Assembly: GCA_002110485.1 (NCBI GenBank)
Contig: MOWL01000093.1
Coordinates: forward strand, 124,001 to 188,000
Reading direction: 5' to 3'
Source: Emergomyces orientalis
Lineage: Eukaryota > Ascomycota > Eurotiomycetes > Onygenales > Ajellomycetaceae
DNA: 64,000 nucleotides
In this document: in pieces, positions 10,331-22,008 of the stretch
How positions within the stretch are numbered: position 1 is the first letter of the stretch
Layout of the letters: every line of letters starts with the position of its first letter
The notes under the pieces: model-generated
What the model was told of the DNA's origin: nothing
What the model saw: the letters and a program-made list of their open reading frames with translations, nothing else
The model's database searches: none
Position numbers and translations under genes: made by a program

Positions 10331-11392
10331 TTTTTCTTGCATATATCACAACTCTTGCTTTTACATCTGATTTCTCTGGTAAAAAGCAGTGATAGCTTGA
10401 ATGAGAAATTATAAATTGTTGTTCTATATCAAAATTTGGCTCTTGTAATAGAATGAAGTCAGTTTGCTCTTCAAAGCCTATCTGTAAGCATGAATAGACA
10501 GCATCTTTATTTCTATCAACATTGTTTTGAATAAAAGTTATTTTTGAAGCATTTTTGATAGTTTTTTTTTTCTTTTTATTATTATTTTGTGTAGTAAACA
10601 TGTACAAAAGGAATAAATTGAAGCTGTGTTTCTTTTATTCTGAATCAGGTAATAGATTATATCTATTATCTGTATTCAGAGCTGGAACTTCTACTGCTTT
10701 CATAGAAATGAGATTTTCTTTATCTTTTCTCATTTTTATAGGTGTAACAGGGTTTAAGATCTGTCTATTTTTTGAAAAAGAATTTGACTCAGAAGAAATA
10801 GACATTTGAGAATTTCTTCTTTTTGTAGTTTTATCTATTTTCTCTGTATTTTGAGTTTCTTTTCTCCATTTCACATCTTTATTGAAAGACTTTTTCTTGA
10901 AAATGAAAATACAATCTTTTGAAATAGATGTGTGCTTTTCATAGCAATTACTGCATTTGATTTCAGTGTGATTGCAGATTTCACCTATTTTTCTACATGT
11001 GTTGCAAGAATGTTCATTTGTTTTGTGATCTAAAGCACAAAACTGACATTTAGAATTTCTTTTACAAGTATTTGCAAAGTGTCCATGTTTCCATGAATTA
11101 TTTTGTCTATCATTAATTTATTTTCTTTGTAATCACTTGAAAATTATATAAAAAAAAGAGAATATAAATAATCTTCAAAGATATTTATAAATAAATAAAT
11201 AAAAAAAAGAAAAATCAATTTGCTGACTATTCTGGGCTGGAATTCAAGTATTGCAAGTGCTATTTGTTTGAAGAAAAAATGTATATTAATTAGTTTTAAA
11301 GTTAGAAAAATCCTGAGACTCTTTGAGTCTCAGGTAGATATCATAGTCTCTGACTGCATATATCTATAATGGAAGAATAATAATAATAATAA
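10331..11392. mobile_element. Rearranged LINE fragment: inverted 5' piece joined to + strand 3' end
   Basis: From 10331 to about 11091 the (-) strand carries ORF2 start plus the ORF1 C-terminal half (ORFs 10311-10607 and 10635-10874, then zinc-knuckle codons), equal to copy A positions 1283 down to about 525. From about 11092 the + strand continues with copy A position 5257 to the tail at 11392, including the hairpin. A 3' end in one orientation joined to an inverted internal piece is the signature of twin priming, known from human L1. Part of this segment (ORF1 end, ORF2 start) duplicates the adjoining end of copy B (10035-10330). Confidence 0.8.
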
Positions 11393-13420
11393 CTAGAGCA
11401 GTTAGTGACTCTCAGAATTGAGCTAGCTGCTTGCATTTGACTTTGAGACAATCTTGGCTAGAAATAATTGACACTGAAACACTCTCTGTTACTGTTCTTT
11501 GCAGTATCATCTTGGTAGCAAATCGTGTACACAGGTGATCTTTTGTCAGAAAGAGAATTTCTGAAATGATATTCAGCACAGAACTCTTCTCAGATGACTG
11601 ATCTCTGCAGATAATCAGTTGTGGAAGAGAAACATAGTGACTGATTCCCTGTGATCAAAGCTTGTCTACTGTGTCAACCAGGTCCAGCTTATCATTGAAT
11701 TGAAGATTTCACAATTAAACTTGCAGTGATCTGTTCTTCATTGTCTTTCAGTGTCTAGTTTCAATGTGTAAATATCAAAATGCTGTGTTCACTGCACTGT
11801 CTTAGACTGTCTATCCACCATTTAAAAAGATAAGAAAAGAGATCTGGGTTCATGAGATAATGATATTTATAGCTTGCTGAAAGTTCATCTCTTTCATGGC
11901 TTTGATTGTAGCCATTAGTCATGATATGATTCTAAAAAGAATGTGATAGATTGAATTCACACACAGCCATCAATCAATATGAATCACTCCAGACCATAGA
12001 ATTGCACTTGTGAGATGAATGGTGCAACCACATAGCTGCTCAGAAGCAGAATTCTGTAAATGATTGTCAGAATCAGCTATTCTCTTTTCAACAATAACAG
12101 TCAATGCTTTATTTATTCAACAATTGTTGATCTGTAACAATCTTATTGTGGGTGTTGTGGCGCACTTCTGGCCAGCTTAGTTGAGCAAATGAAACTCTTC
12201 TACAGTGTCAAATAGCCTCAAGAATATCATGGTGCAAGTCAAGCTTCTGACTTGCAGCACGTGCATCAAGTCCGCTAGGCTGAGACACCGCCCAAGAAGA
12301 GAACTATGCAATCAGCTGAGCCTTCAGGCTGGGGGAACTGTGGAAAATGACAGCAACATTATTGAAATATAGAAGGTGAAAGTATCCAGCAAACAGAGAT
12401 GAATTGATATAAATAGTCAGTAAACAGCAGTCTGATGATTGACTAGAATTCATCCTCCGGTCAAAGCCAGCACATATGATCTAACATCATTTGATTTGAT
12501 GTGATTATGTTAGCTACACCATCCAGAAGCAAATATTTTATATAACTCTGTGATCAATTCTACCTAGGCCATGAACTTCTAAAAAGTATGACTATAGATA
12601 TCAATATCTGTACCTCAGGACGTCCATTAAACCTGCAACAGACACAGGTCAAATCAACCTATGTCAACTAACCAATTTCTGAGTAATGTGCCAAATTACG
12701 AAGTCAATGTTGATGCTTGATGATGAGCAGCTAGATGAAATTGTGTAGTAATTCTTACATCTTTCACTGTCAAAGCAGCTCTGTCACTCTTCTGTTCAGT
12801 CATGCTGTTCTCTTGTTTGATGTTCTTCTGTTCACCCGTTTCTCATCAAACTGTAGTAGTGGAAGTTTATCCATCTGCAAGATGTTTAATTAAGAAGTGA
12901 GATATTAAGTCAAAGAATTGATGTTTCTCAGACTAAAACACAGTCTCAATCAATGAAGATTCTTCTGGTCATCCACACAGCATGTATTCACAGAATGAAA
13001 TAGATTCTACACACTCTGGCAGTTCATAGACATCCTGGAAGATGCAACTAAAAGATTGATCAATAGAAAGTGTCACAGATACCTCCACAGATGAGAATGT
13101 TGAATCAGTAATTAATTTCTTCATTTCATCAACACTTCATTGATATGCTGAGCAATACTTCAATTAAATGTATATCTGAAGAATGAAGAATAAGATAGCT
13201 GATCTCTCAATAATGTCTTAAACTATCAACAATGATATTTTAATCAGGCACGAGCTCACTAGACACGTCAATTACATGACACATGATTAATATTTAAACT
13301 GTTGGACGTCTGAGTTGTTATTGACAGAGCTATCCAGTTGCAGATATAGGTGGTGTGCGGGGCACTAGTCTGTACTAGAAAGCCCAGGGCTTCAACATAA
13401 ACTAATTCAGTAGAGTCACA
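11393..13420. other. AT-rich stretch without recognisable genes
   Basis: About 2 kb of moderately AT-rich DNA rich in TGA/TCA/CTT words and lacking any long ORF on either strand. It looks like mutated repeat DNA, but I could not match it to a family or to other parts of the window. Confidence 0.5.
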
Positions 13421-13504
13421 TGCTATTCAGCGTCTGGTGGGTTGTTCATTTCAAAATATACCTGGAAGTAAGATAATCCGTTCCGTTCACTTTGTTTATC
13501 ACAT

Positions 13505-13792
13505 TTGCTCCATGATGATGATGATGATGATAAAATACAACAAAGATCAAACAGTTCCTCAAACCAACAGGTGCCTGGAATAGCTGCTGGAGACCCACCA
13601 ATTACAGCGCTACCAGGTAACGAGCCTGATGGGCAGATTTTGGACGCTATCCGGGGTAACCCTTGCAGTGGAGCTGATGATATCACTCAATCAGTTGCTC
13701 TTTTTGCACATGGCTGCGTTATTCTACGACTTGGCAAAATATTGAGAAGATTGGAGTATGCTGAGATAAGCAATCCCAAAAAAACAGACTAA
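13505..13792 (+). CDS. Hypothetical 95-aa ORF with Asp run
   Basis: An ATG-initiated 95-residue ORF. A GAT microsatellite at 13516-13532 encodes six Asp near the N-terminus, followed by a Gln/Ser/Asn-rich stretch and a more ordinary globular-looking half. The reverse strand is also open over part of it (13423-13686). I do not recognise a domain. It could be an exon or relic of a larger gene rather than a complete protein. Confidence 0.25.
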   Translation: MLHDDDDDDKIQQRSNSSSNQQVPGIAAGDPPITALPGNEPDGQILDAIRGNPCSGADDITQSVALFAHGCVILRLGKILRRLEYAEISNPKKTD

Positions 13793-14033
13793 CTGAAAAA
13801 TTGTTGACCCATTGCCTAGGAGTCACAAGATGGGGCAAAAGTTCATCTGAACTGCTTGCACAGTCTGGTTAAGAAAGAAAATTGAAACCTGAAGATTCCA
13901 AAAGAGAAAATTATAAGTTTCTAGTATTTTAACAAATTCACCAGAAGTCTACATAAAAAAGCGGAAATTTGCACCCCAATTTCAATGAGTGATGATATTA
14001 AAAAGCATTTGAATACACTTCTCTTTCTCATAG

Positions 14034-14876
14034 TCAGATGACTGCTCTTCTATGTACTTCTCGCCATAGTAATCTCTCTACGTGCGCATTTCTAATGTTG
14101 TCGCCGCCGCTTTCCACAGTTTTCCTGGCCTGCAGTTCAAGCGGGTTGCATGGTTCTCTTGGATTGTGGCTTGTTCTAATATCACTGTGTCGGTTAACGA
14201 ACTTCAATTTAGGTTTGGATTGCAACTGTACCTGATGGGTTTTGATCGTCGACTCCAGTAGCACAATATACGAAAATAGGGTCCTGGCGTCCGCGAGGAT
14301 TACTGCACAGTCAAAGCCATCTAATTTATGGATATGCCGTCTTGTATATTCTTCCAGCCTCTTCCGGATGTTGGCCACCTCTTCCTGACTAAGAGGTTTA
14401 TACATTTGCTGAAAAGGCATTATCGGCCGGCTATCTGCAAGAGCTGTATGGATTGATTGAGTCCAATCTGGTACGGGTCTCGAGGGTTGGAGGTTCAGTG
14501 AATTTGTGGAAAGAATGATACAGATGGCTTCCCCGGCAGCGCTTTTTTCACAACGTACAGAACCATGAGCTGCTAATTTCCAAATGGATGTTGCCTGCAC
14601 TGGAGATGTTGGTCTCGTTGAGCCAGTAGAGCTCAGAGAGATGTTGTCCCGAGACTTAACAGAGCTCTGCTGCTGGGCCCTCTTGGCCATGGTTGTTCCT
14701 TGGTCACTGCTATCGTTCTTTTCTGCGTCCAGATGTCAGTTACGACCCGTTATCAATAGGATGATGGGAGTTTCTGTTGCACCTGTGGCAGAACTTGAAC
14801 CTCTGCCGCCTCTACTGTCCACTGGGTCGGTCTCTGATTCCTTGATCTTACGAGTTCGAGTTGTCCGGGATCTCAT
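14034..14876 (-). CDS. Hypothetical protein, two exons
   Basis: Exon 1 starts at the ATG at 14876 (an in-frame ATG at 14957 is an alternative) and ends at 14783. A 60-nt intron, 14723-14782, has GT..AG ends and an AACTGAC branch site 12 nt before the acceptor, and removes an in-frame TGA. Exon 2 runs 14722-14034. The protein of about 260 residues is basic and Ser/Thr rich at the N-terminus (residues 1-70) with a more regular central part containing a helical Glu/Arg-rich segment. No known domain was recognised. A TATA-like box (tttatatg on +, 14989-14996) lies just upstream. Confidence 0.5.
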
Positions 14877-15118
14877 GATGGAAGTGTGGCATCGGATGGT
14901 CCGTCGGATGGTCTGCAAAGCTTGGGTGACCTTTGTGAGGAGAAAAGGGAAGATCAAGCAAGAGAAACAAAGTGAGAGAAGGACTGGCTTTATATGCCTT
15001 CAGATCTACACTGTCTCTCCCCTTCACAAGACAAAATGGGAGCAACCGCAAATAGGCCGCACCATGTATGGGATTTGTTGGCTAATGAAATAGAGACTGG
15101 TTTAGGGATCATCTTCCA

Positions 15119-15190
15119 CGCTTCCTGTTGATGTGCATCTAGAAATGGGGTTTACAAGGTAATTAACTTTCATTTATCGAACTGTTCTGT
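15119..15190. repeat. Short dispersed repeat, copy 1 (copy 2 at 25547-25615)
   Basis: The two stretches share words in the same order: TTGATGT.CATCTAG, GGTTTACAA, TAACTTTCAT, GAACTGTTC and ACGGAAAA. Each lies downstream of one (-) strand gene (ending 15578 and 25815) and upstream of another (starting 14876 and 25443). They may be remnants of a duplicated segment or a mobile element end. Confidence 0.6.
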
Positions 15191-15577
15191 ACGGAAAACA
15201 CAAAGGTACAGACAATCAAATGCAATTTGTATGATTCAAGCGATGTTTACAAAATTTGACCAACTTCTATCACTGATTGAGCTACAGTATAAAATCAGCC
15301 AAGGCGGATCTTGCGCCTGATACAAGGTGAACTTATCGAGATTCAGCATTAGAGTGGTGTTATCATCAGATACAATTTACTGACAGAGAAACATGAAGCA
15401 GAAAGATAGAATATCCGTCCCAGTCCACCTCGCGAGAACATCAACTCGGAATTAACATCTCATCAGACAAAACACGAGAGGGCCTCCCAGATTGATCATT
15501 AACATCAAACTTTCCATTATACAAGCATAAAACTGAGACGCAAGAATGCATCGGGTCGGCCAGACTTCCGCGGTGGA

Positions 15578-16165
15578 TCAAGTGTTCTGAGCCTGGGAAC
15601 TCTCCGCAAGACCCTCGAAAGAGTCAGTGGGGTTGGCAATTGCGCGTGCCTTGACATAATTCTCCGGTTTTCCCCTTTCTTTGCGGGCTTTATCAACCCA
15701 GCTGTCCGCATCAGCCAATGCGCCGGTAGGTGACGGTTTGCGTTCACCCCAGGCATACTGTGCTGCATCAACAACCGGCGTGCCTGGCTGCTCCATGTTT
15801 TCTTTGCTAGCTTTAGGTGTTCTCATCTCGGAACATTCTTTCATCGCAGGATCGAAACCAACGTTCTTGTTATCCATAAATATGGGATCACATTCCATCC
15901 AAGCGGGTGGTATGTCTGACATATATGTATCCATAAGCATGGGTGGTTCTGATTCGGGGTTGCGTGAGAAGGATATCTCCTGCTCTTGCAGCTTCAGCTT
16001 AGAAGCATTATTCAACACAGTCTCTGAACACATGTCAGCATATGCTCCCAGTTTCCAGTTGAGATATCAATTACCTTGTTCCTGAACAATCTTTTTACCA
16101 TCTTGCTTAGGGCTGGCACACCCACCTGCAGTGTCTTCCGAGGGATTGGATTTCTCCTATATGAG
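15578..16165 (-). CDS. Hypothetical protein fragment, probably C-terminal exons
   Basis: The last exon encodes about 145 residues ending at 15578 in a Pro/Glu/Asp-rich, soluble-looking sequence. An intron is likely upstream: donor GTAATT near 16075 and acceptor TTCAG near 16023 with a GCTGACA branch site. This joins the frame to about 22 further codons rich in Gly/Lys that reach a TAG near 16165. No start codon is evident. The gene may be the separated 3' part of the broken STAND-like gene at 16854-18199, split by the repeat between them; that link is inference. Confidence 0.35.
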
Positions 16166-16369
16166 GCTTTGACCTTTCAAGATTTCATTAAGCTATTATT
16201 CACCAATAGTATCTTTTCAGTTGGTATTACAGCTGACCGCATCAATTTTTCTTCGCTACCAATAGAAATCGCGGCGAGCTAGGATCATTCGCTCTACATC
16301 CACGCATTAATGCCTAGTTGGCAGCAGCATTGTTCTCGTATGTCAGGTAGAAGGTCGAGGAGTATCAAT

Positions 16370-16703
16370 GCCAGGGTTGATCATTGGCGCGTGTGGCATC
16401 ACGCTGTTAGATCACAGATGAACTCAATATTATATTCAACAGTTTATCACAAAAAAGCTAGCAGTATTGATATCTCAAATAGATTTATCTGCCAAAACTC
16501 ATTTACTGCCATTATTGCTTCACCTTATGGGAATGAGGCCGCATTCGCTTGTCACTCCACATATCCTTTGCCTTGAAAGCCCTATTTGGACACAGGCGGC
16601 GCATGATCAATGATCTCACGCGTGTTTTATTTTCAAGGAATGTGGCTTCAAATGGGACCAGACGAGGCGGCTGGCCAGCGATGTCTAGAAAATAAACGCA
16701 CAT
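16370..16703 (-). repeat. Dispersed repeat with coding remnant, copy 1 (copy 2 at 57130-57511)
   Basis: The (-) strand encodes AGQPPRLVPFEATFLENKTR followed by VRSLIMRRLC. The segment at 57233-57511 encodes AGQPPGPVPFKVKFLDDKTR followed by LRSLTMRRLC. Similarity continues into the flanking DNA (AGCTARCAG..., and a word like GATCACAGATGANCTCA). That last word also occurs near 20375-20400. It is a multicopy segment of unknown family with a decayed coding part. Confidence 0.6.
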
Positions 16704-16853
16704 CGAAACTTTGATTCTTCAAGGCTTGTCAAAAAATAAGATCAGTCGAGACACGAAACATCTGCTTCTTTCCTAGGGAGTGTCGAGAAGTAGTCCCGCC
16801 ATTGGGCCATGGTTTAGCATGGCTTCAACTTAACGCAGTTCTCCAAATCATCC

Positions 16854-18199
16854 TTAGTCCGGTGCATCACCCACCGCCCGTTTTCTCACCTTGTTGGGAG
16901 ACAGCATTTTATGTTTTGTTTTTGGTACAGGAGGCTGCTCTTCACCATCGGTTTGCGCTCGGACAACATATTTATTCCGCCGAGTCTCGAGCAACGAAGG
17001 TGAGCTGGTGGTGTCGATTTCAGCAGGATCAGAGTCACCGGTTACAGCTCCAAAACAACTGCTATAGCGCCTGTCGGCGAGATGCCGAAGAGCTTCTTCC
17101 ATCATTGAGCCGACCAATTGCACTGAATTGCCCTTAGACAGCGCTCTTTTAATATCAAATAGGTCCGCTAAAGTAGTCACCACTACTTGATCACTGTCCC
17201 CATCGGCAATCACCTCCCCAATTCTATATATTTTCTGACGTGAAAATTCGCTAGCCACCTTGCACACCTCTAGGCACTGCTTTGAAATATTGATATCTTC
17301 CTGTAATCACAATCTCTCATTGTCCTTTCCAGAGTCTCCATTCCGGATCAGCAACTCTAGACGTTTCCAAAGGCGGCCGGTGACCTCTTCGAAGCTATCT
17401 CAATTGTCATTCAGAGCTCGGCGTGTGAGCAGTTGCGCTTCGAAGTAATTGTGGATATCATTGTCAGAAGCGTTTTGAGGCATCTCTTGCAGTAGAGAAG
17501 ATTCTCAGTTTGTCAAGGACTCAATGTAAGACCTCGCGTCATCACAGACATGAAGGCATTGTTTGGTCACTTCTCTTTTGTCTTTCAGGTCTATGGCTAT
17601 GTCTGAGGTGTAAGCATTTTGGGAAGTAAATTGCATCATTTTCTCATTGATTCACTGTAAGTGGACCTCAAGATTGTATGCTGTGTCCTGGATCATTTCA
17701 TTATACTCTTGAAGCACTTGGTGGGAAACTTTGGAGGTATGCCTTACAAAAGGATATTAGAAGAGTCTACAAAAAGAGGAGGAGTTGCAACTCACATAGT
17801 AATAGTGTCTAGGCCGACTGAGATTGTTGACTTATAGCCTGCAATAGTGTCTATAAACTCATTGATATCATCTTTCATAAATTCCATTTTTGTCCAATCT
17901 CGAAAGCTCATCTTTGATTTCCCACTGAAAATCTTCATCGATTGTTCGAACTCGCGGCATACTTGGCTGCATCAATCAATAGGACCTTGAAGAAGCGCCA
18001 ATAATGACATCTCACTATTGGTCACCTGTGCCAATGAGTTCAAAATCTTGGTGAGATCCTCAAGCTCATCTTGAAGCCTACACAACATTTTGTTGTGATC
18101 TTTGAAGTGTTGGACGGTTTCATAGAGCGACTTCGCGGACTGCACAGCAGCGGTAATAACTGTCAGGACTGAGGCAGTAATGCTTAAAGGATCCACCAT
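16854..18199 (-). pseudogene. Fungal STAND/NLR-type N-terminal domain gene (PF17111-like), broken by five TGA codons
   Basis: The start at 18199 reads MVDPLSITASVLTVITAAVQ, the hallmark opening of the helical N-terminal domain of many fungal STAND (NLR-like) proteins, followed by KSLYETVQHFKDHNK and LQDELEDLTKILNSL. The frame continues through TGA at 17972-17974 to an intron near 17750-17810, and then through TGA codons at 17652-17654, 17505-17507, 17400-17402 and 17307-17309, with clear coding sequence throughout (for example QCLEVCKVASEFSRQKIYRI and VVVTTLADLFDIKRALSKG). From family knowledge each TGA sits where Arg is plausible, consistent with CGA to TGA. No NACHT/NB-ARC or repeat domain follows; the region downstream is repeat sequence. 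Confidence 0.75.
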
Positions 18200-18294
18200 T
18201 TCAACGTTCGCTGCGAGATCTCGGCAACCTTCCTTGGTAGAGTTGTTGCAGGAAGTAAGAATAATTTCCCGCTACAGTGAGGGTAGCGACGAGC

Positions 18295-19018
18295 TCAAAT
18301 ACCAGCCTCAATTTCAGTCATGCCCCCTCTAGGCACATGTGATTTGCAGAAGTTAGCGGGTCTGTCAAGCGACGATCCAACACACTGGTGCCCCGCTGTT
18401 CTGTGAATGGTTTCGGTAAGGGTACATTGGCGGCGCATTGTACTTCTACCATTAGTTTGCGCTGCTGGTTTCACGAGAGCGAAGGATGACTCAGCATACA
18501 TTAATTCTAAATGGGAATAGCCAATCTTCTCAAAATATGATTTCCACATTTTGTTCGCGCTTATTACCCTTCCGTCGTGATCAATAGGATTAATCTTCAC
18601 CTGGTTCCTTGCTCGGCGGCTCTATCCGTTCCCACATTTGGGAATAAGTTGTGTGAATCCGCAGGAGCCTTGGTCATATTTTCTAACTTGATTAGAACAG
18701 AGTATATGCATAGGCCCGGTGAAATTATGAGTCTGTAGTTCAAGACAAAAGAATATCTCTCGGCAGATTAAGTCGACGGAATGTAAGCAGAGCCGGCGCG
18801 GTGGCTTTTTCATTGAACTTATCATTACCCCTTCTTTTCCCTTTCCTTTTTCGGTTACTTTCTAGAAAGGAGCCGGGCATCCAAACCCTCAATCTATCCC
18901 CATTCAGTATAATATGGATGTCATATCTTACGCCCGGGTATACGTGGATTTTACGGGGTCTTCCAAACAGATGGGTTCTAACATAATTCGGCATACTAGC
19001 ACTAGGGTATATACCCAC
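18295..19018 (-). other. Two unrecognised short ORFs upstream of the STAND relic
   Basis: (-) strand ORFs of 101 codons (18295-18600) and 92 codons (18740-19018) lie between the STAND relic and the kinase relics. Neither shows a domain I know. The first has a plausible soluble composition; the second ends in a Lys/Arg-rich patch. They may be exons of one decayed gene. Confidence 0.2.
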
Positions 19019-19639
19019 ATTAGAGCACCAATCATGTATGGAAATAATGCTTACCGGTCATGTAATTGTTGCGCGCTGCATCCTGGTCTTCTCTCGTAGA
19101 GGCCTGTAGATCGCTATCATATCTTTTTTTACTCCCCATTTTAAACAATGCAAAACATGACTAAAACGCCAGGAGGTATTAACTAACCTCGGATTTCAGC
19201 GTTCACCTGCTAAAGAGTGGTGGAGAAGAGGATGCCCTAACATGGCAGCTCCGCAGGCCGCGCTAATAGTTCACTCATGTTGGATTACACTACAGTGATG
19301 TTCAAAAATACCCCAGATTACGCGCCATCGCGTTGTGCTAGCCCTACGGTTGACTGAAACTTCATCTTTTCTGCCCCCCAAGGCGCCCGCGGTTGGAGCT
19401 TGCGACTTCCAAAGAACCGCCCAGGTCCATTGCAAAACAATCCACGGTGCTCACCAAGCTCATGGTTTATGTGGGTGTATTCAATGCCAAGGAACTTTCC
19501 TAACTGGGACTTATATGAGTGTTACATGTAAGTCCTGTTTAGGAAGATCCCTCGGCATAATCTACACTTGCCCCAGTAGTAAATCTTCCCCAATCAGCAC
19601 CAGCAGGAGAAACAAGTCCGTGCATGATCACTTGAATCT

Positions 19640-20215
19640 TGGACAAGACCAGGCATATTACTATCTTGGTGGAATGTCCATGGTGCATTTGATGATTGGT
19701 TTATCTAATTTGAGCATTGCTTTGAATATTAATTCTACAACTTCCCTAGTCTTTGAGTCTGAAGATGAGGCTCAATCATGTTTCTTTGATATGCCCGAAG
19801 GGCCACGATTGTGTTTTAACTGTGTCATGTGATAACTATGTGACTTCTGCAAGTATCTGCTTGCTTGATCATCTACACAATATGAATATTGCCCATGGTG
19901 ACCTGTTTCCACAAAATATAATGAGATCAAATGATGACTGTGCATTTCTTGTTAATTTCAGCTCTGCAAAGTTATGACCTCACAGTTCTTTTATGATATG
20001 CAAAAGAGAAGACTTTCTATACTACACTCACAGTGAGTAATCTTTGTTGGTCTCCCAGTTTGGGGATATGTGTTGACATTGGTGGCAAATAAGATTGACG
20101 GAAATGCCAAAAATGAGATGCAGAGAAAGAGAGCCTTGACAGTAAATAATGTTGAAGTCTGTACTTCAATCAAAGACCTGGTTGATGACTTGTCTCTGCC
20201 TGACTCATATATTTC
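19640..20215 (+). pseudogene. Protein-kinase-like relic
   Basis: Overlapping frames on the + strand (19335-19832 and 19753-19977) join into a kinase-like core. LDHLHNMNIAHGDLFPQNIM is a catalytic loop with HGD in place of HRD, and CAFLVNFSSAKL is in the place of the DFG segment but reads NFS. The frame change near 19800 and the missing N-lobe and C-lobe show it is not functional. The HGDLxxxNIL form occurs in small fungal kinase-like proteins. Residual similarity may continue to about 20215. Confidence 0.5.
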
Positions 20216-20427
20216 AGTTCAAAAATCAACTAAGTGATCTACAAACTGAACCTCCATCTCTTTTTTCAGCTGTGGGCTGCCACATAATTTTAAACCCCTT
20301 TCAGCCATGTTACCCGCAGAACCCCAGCCCACCTTTGACTGCAGCTCCACTGTGGGTGGCAGCATGCTGTAAGGTCACAGATGAGCTCATATTTTTTATA
20401 TCCAACACCATAAAATGGGAATTTCTG

Positions 20428-22008
20428 CTATTTACAGGGGCTCCAGGCTTCAAGATTTTTGAGTATTCTCTTGGCGGCTTCCGGATCACGTGCATTTGGG
20501 TCGGCTTGTACTAAAGAATGTATGAGCCGCGCAAGTGATTGACAATATTCTGGCTCGCCTTTCAGGTGGCTCATCGAAAGCCAAGACTCAATGTATGAGA
20601 TCTGTGCCTCGTGGTTAGCAGCTGTGTGAGAATGAGATCAGTTTCAATGAAATTTCACACAGAAATGAAAGGAAGAGCAGGTATTAAACTGATTATTGAA
20701 AACATACTGAGATAATGTGCTAGATCATTTTTCCTGTCAAACAGATGCTGGTATGTTGGTACATACGCGAACTACATAAAGTTAGAGACAGCAGAAAAAA
20801 GGGGAAAGTTCACTTAGATTAGATAAAATCATGTCTAACAGAATATATTAACCTACCACACAGTCTAGACTCCAAAGATCAGACTTCGCAGTTGCAGTAT
20901 TTGCACCACTACACTCCAGCTCTGGGGCACTGTAGTTTTCCGTCCCGAGGACATTTGATTTTGAAGACATGTCAAACCCTTGTTCAAGCACTTGTTAGTA
21001 CATTGAATCAGAGGAGCTGAAACATAAGCAAGGGATATCCCTATCAGATATTCAATTAGAATGATGGTGACAAACCTTTGCCAAAATCAATGACGTCAAC
21101 CAGCGACATATCCTGCGCATTCGTTTTAAGAGGGGTCCTGTGACGGAGGATGATATACTCTGGCAGATTACCCGGGCGTCAAATCCGAAATGTTCCGGAG
21201 TATAACATCGGATTTTTGATTGAACTTAAAAGTCTGATCCAAAGCTTCATTGATAAAAGCTTCAGGATGTACCCCTAGGGAAATATTATTGGGGCTAATA
21301 TCTAGCGAAATCGTTTGTTTGGTTAATGAATGTTTGTTGTGCAGCATTGAGCAGTTATGAGAGAGTATACAACATCTATCATCATGAAATATTCTCTTCT
21401 GATGAAAAGCAAGCATCTTCATCAGAATCATTCTCATGAATATGAAGAGAGATGGAAGATCACCAGATGCATCAACTTCAGCATTAAATCTCTTCTGAAG
21501 AGTACACTCAAGTGACTTTAGACCAAGACAGAGAAATTGATCTTGTGTGGGGACATGAGTGTGAAAAAAGGCAATCTCAAGTTTTTCAAACTTCTGTAGA
21601 ATACTCATCTTGGAGTTGTCTAGAGTGCTATACTCAAGTTGTAGAATCTTGAGGGCAAGGTATTCATCGGAATTACTGAACCATGAGTCAGCTGGTCTAA
21701 TTTAATAATCTGAGGTGAGAGAGAGAGAAGAGTGCACAGAGTTATTACATGTCTCTTTTCAATTAAACAGTGAAATAAGATCCTCTTCCCAGCTTTCCAA
21801 TGATTCTAAAAGAACACAGTTTGCCTGAATGAACCAAGTCTGAGTCACAAAGCAAATTGTCAATCAAAACAGGACATAGGCCGCCGTCAGTATACTCATG
21901 CAGAAACTCGCATTCACTACCCTGAAAAAGCGTCGTGTCCCAACCAGGTGAGTCAAAACCTTGATGTTTCTTTACGGGATACTGCTTCGGTTGCAATGTT
22001 GAGTCCAT
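20428..22008 (-). pseudogene. SRPK-like serine/threonine kinase, broken
   Basis: The N-terminus at 22008 leads into GGLCPVLIDNLL and RIIGKLGRGSYFTV, a glycine-rich loop preceded by the GG.CPV.I motif typical of SR-protein-kinase-like enzymes. Further on come EYLALKILQ (catalytic Lys), ISLDISPNNISLG (a catalytic loop that should begin HTD), SLVDVIDFGKG (DFG), and NVLGTENYSAPELE (APE). The tail matches the C-terminal helices (IESWLSMSHLKGEPEYCQSL) and ends in a TAG at 20428. Stops and frame changes separate the pieces (ORFs 21763-22008 and 21168-21608), and the expected HTD is lost. It would have phosphorylated Ser/Thr targets; it is now inactive. Confidence 0.65.
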
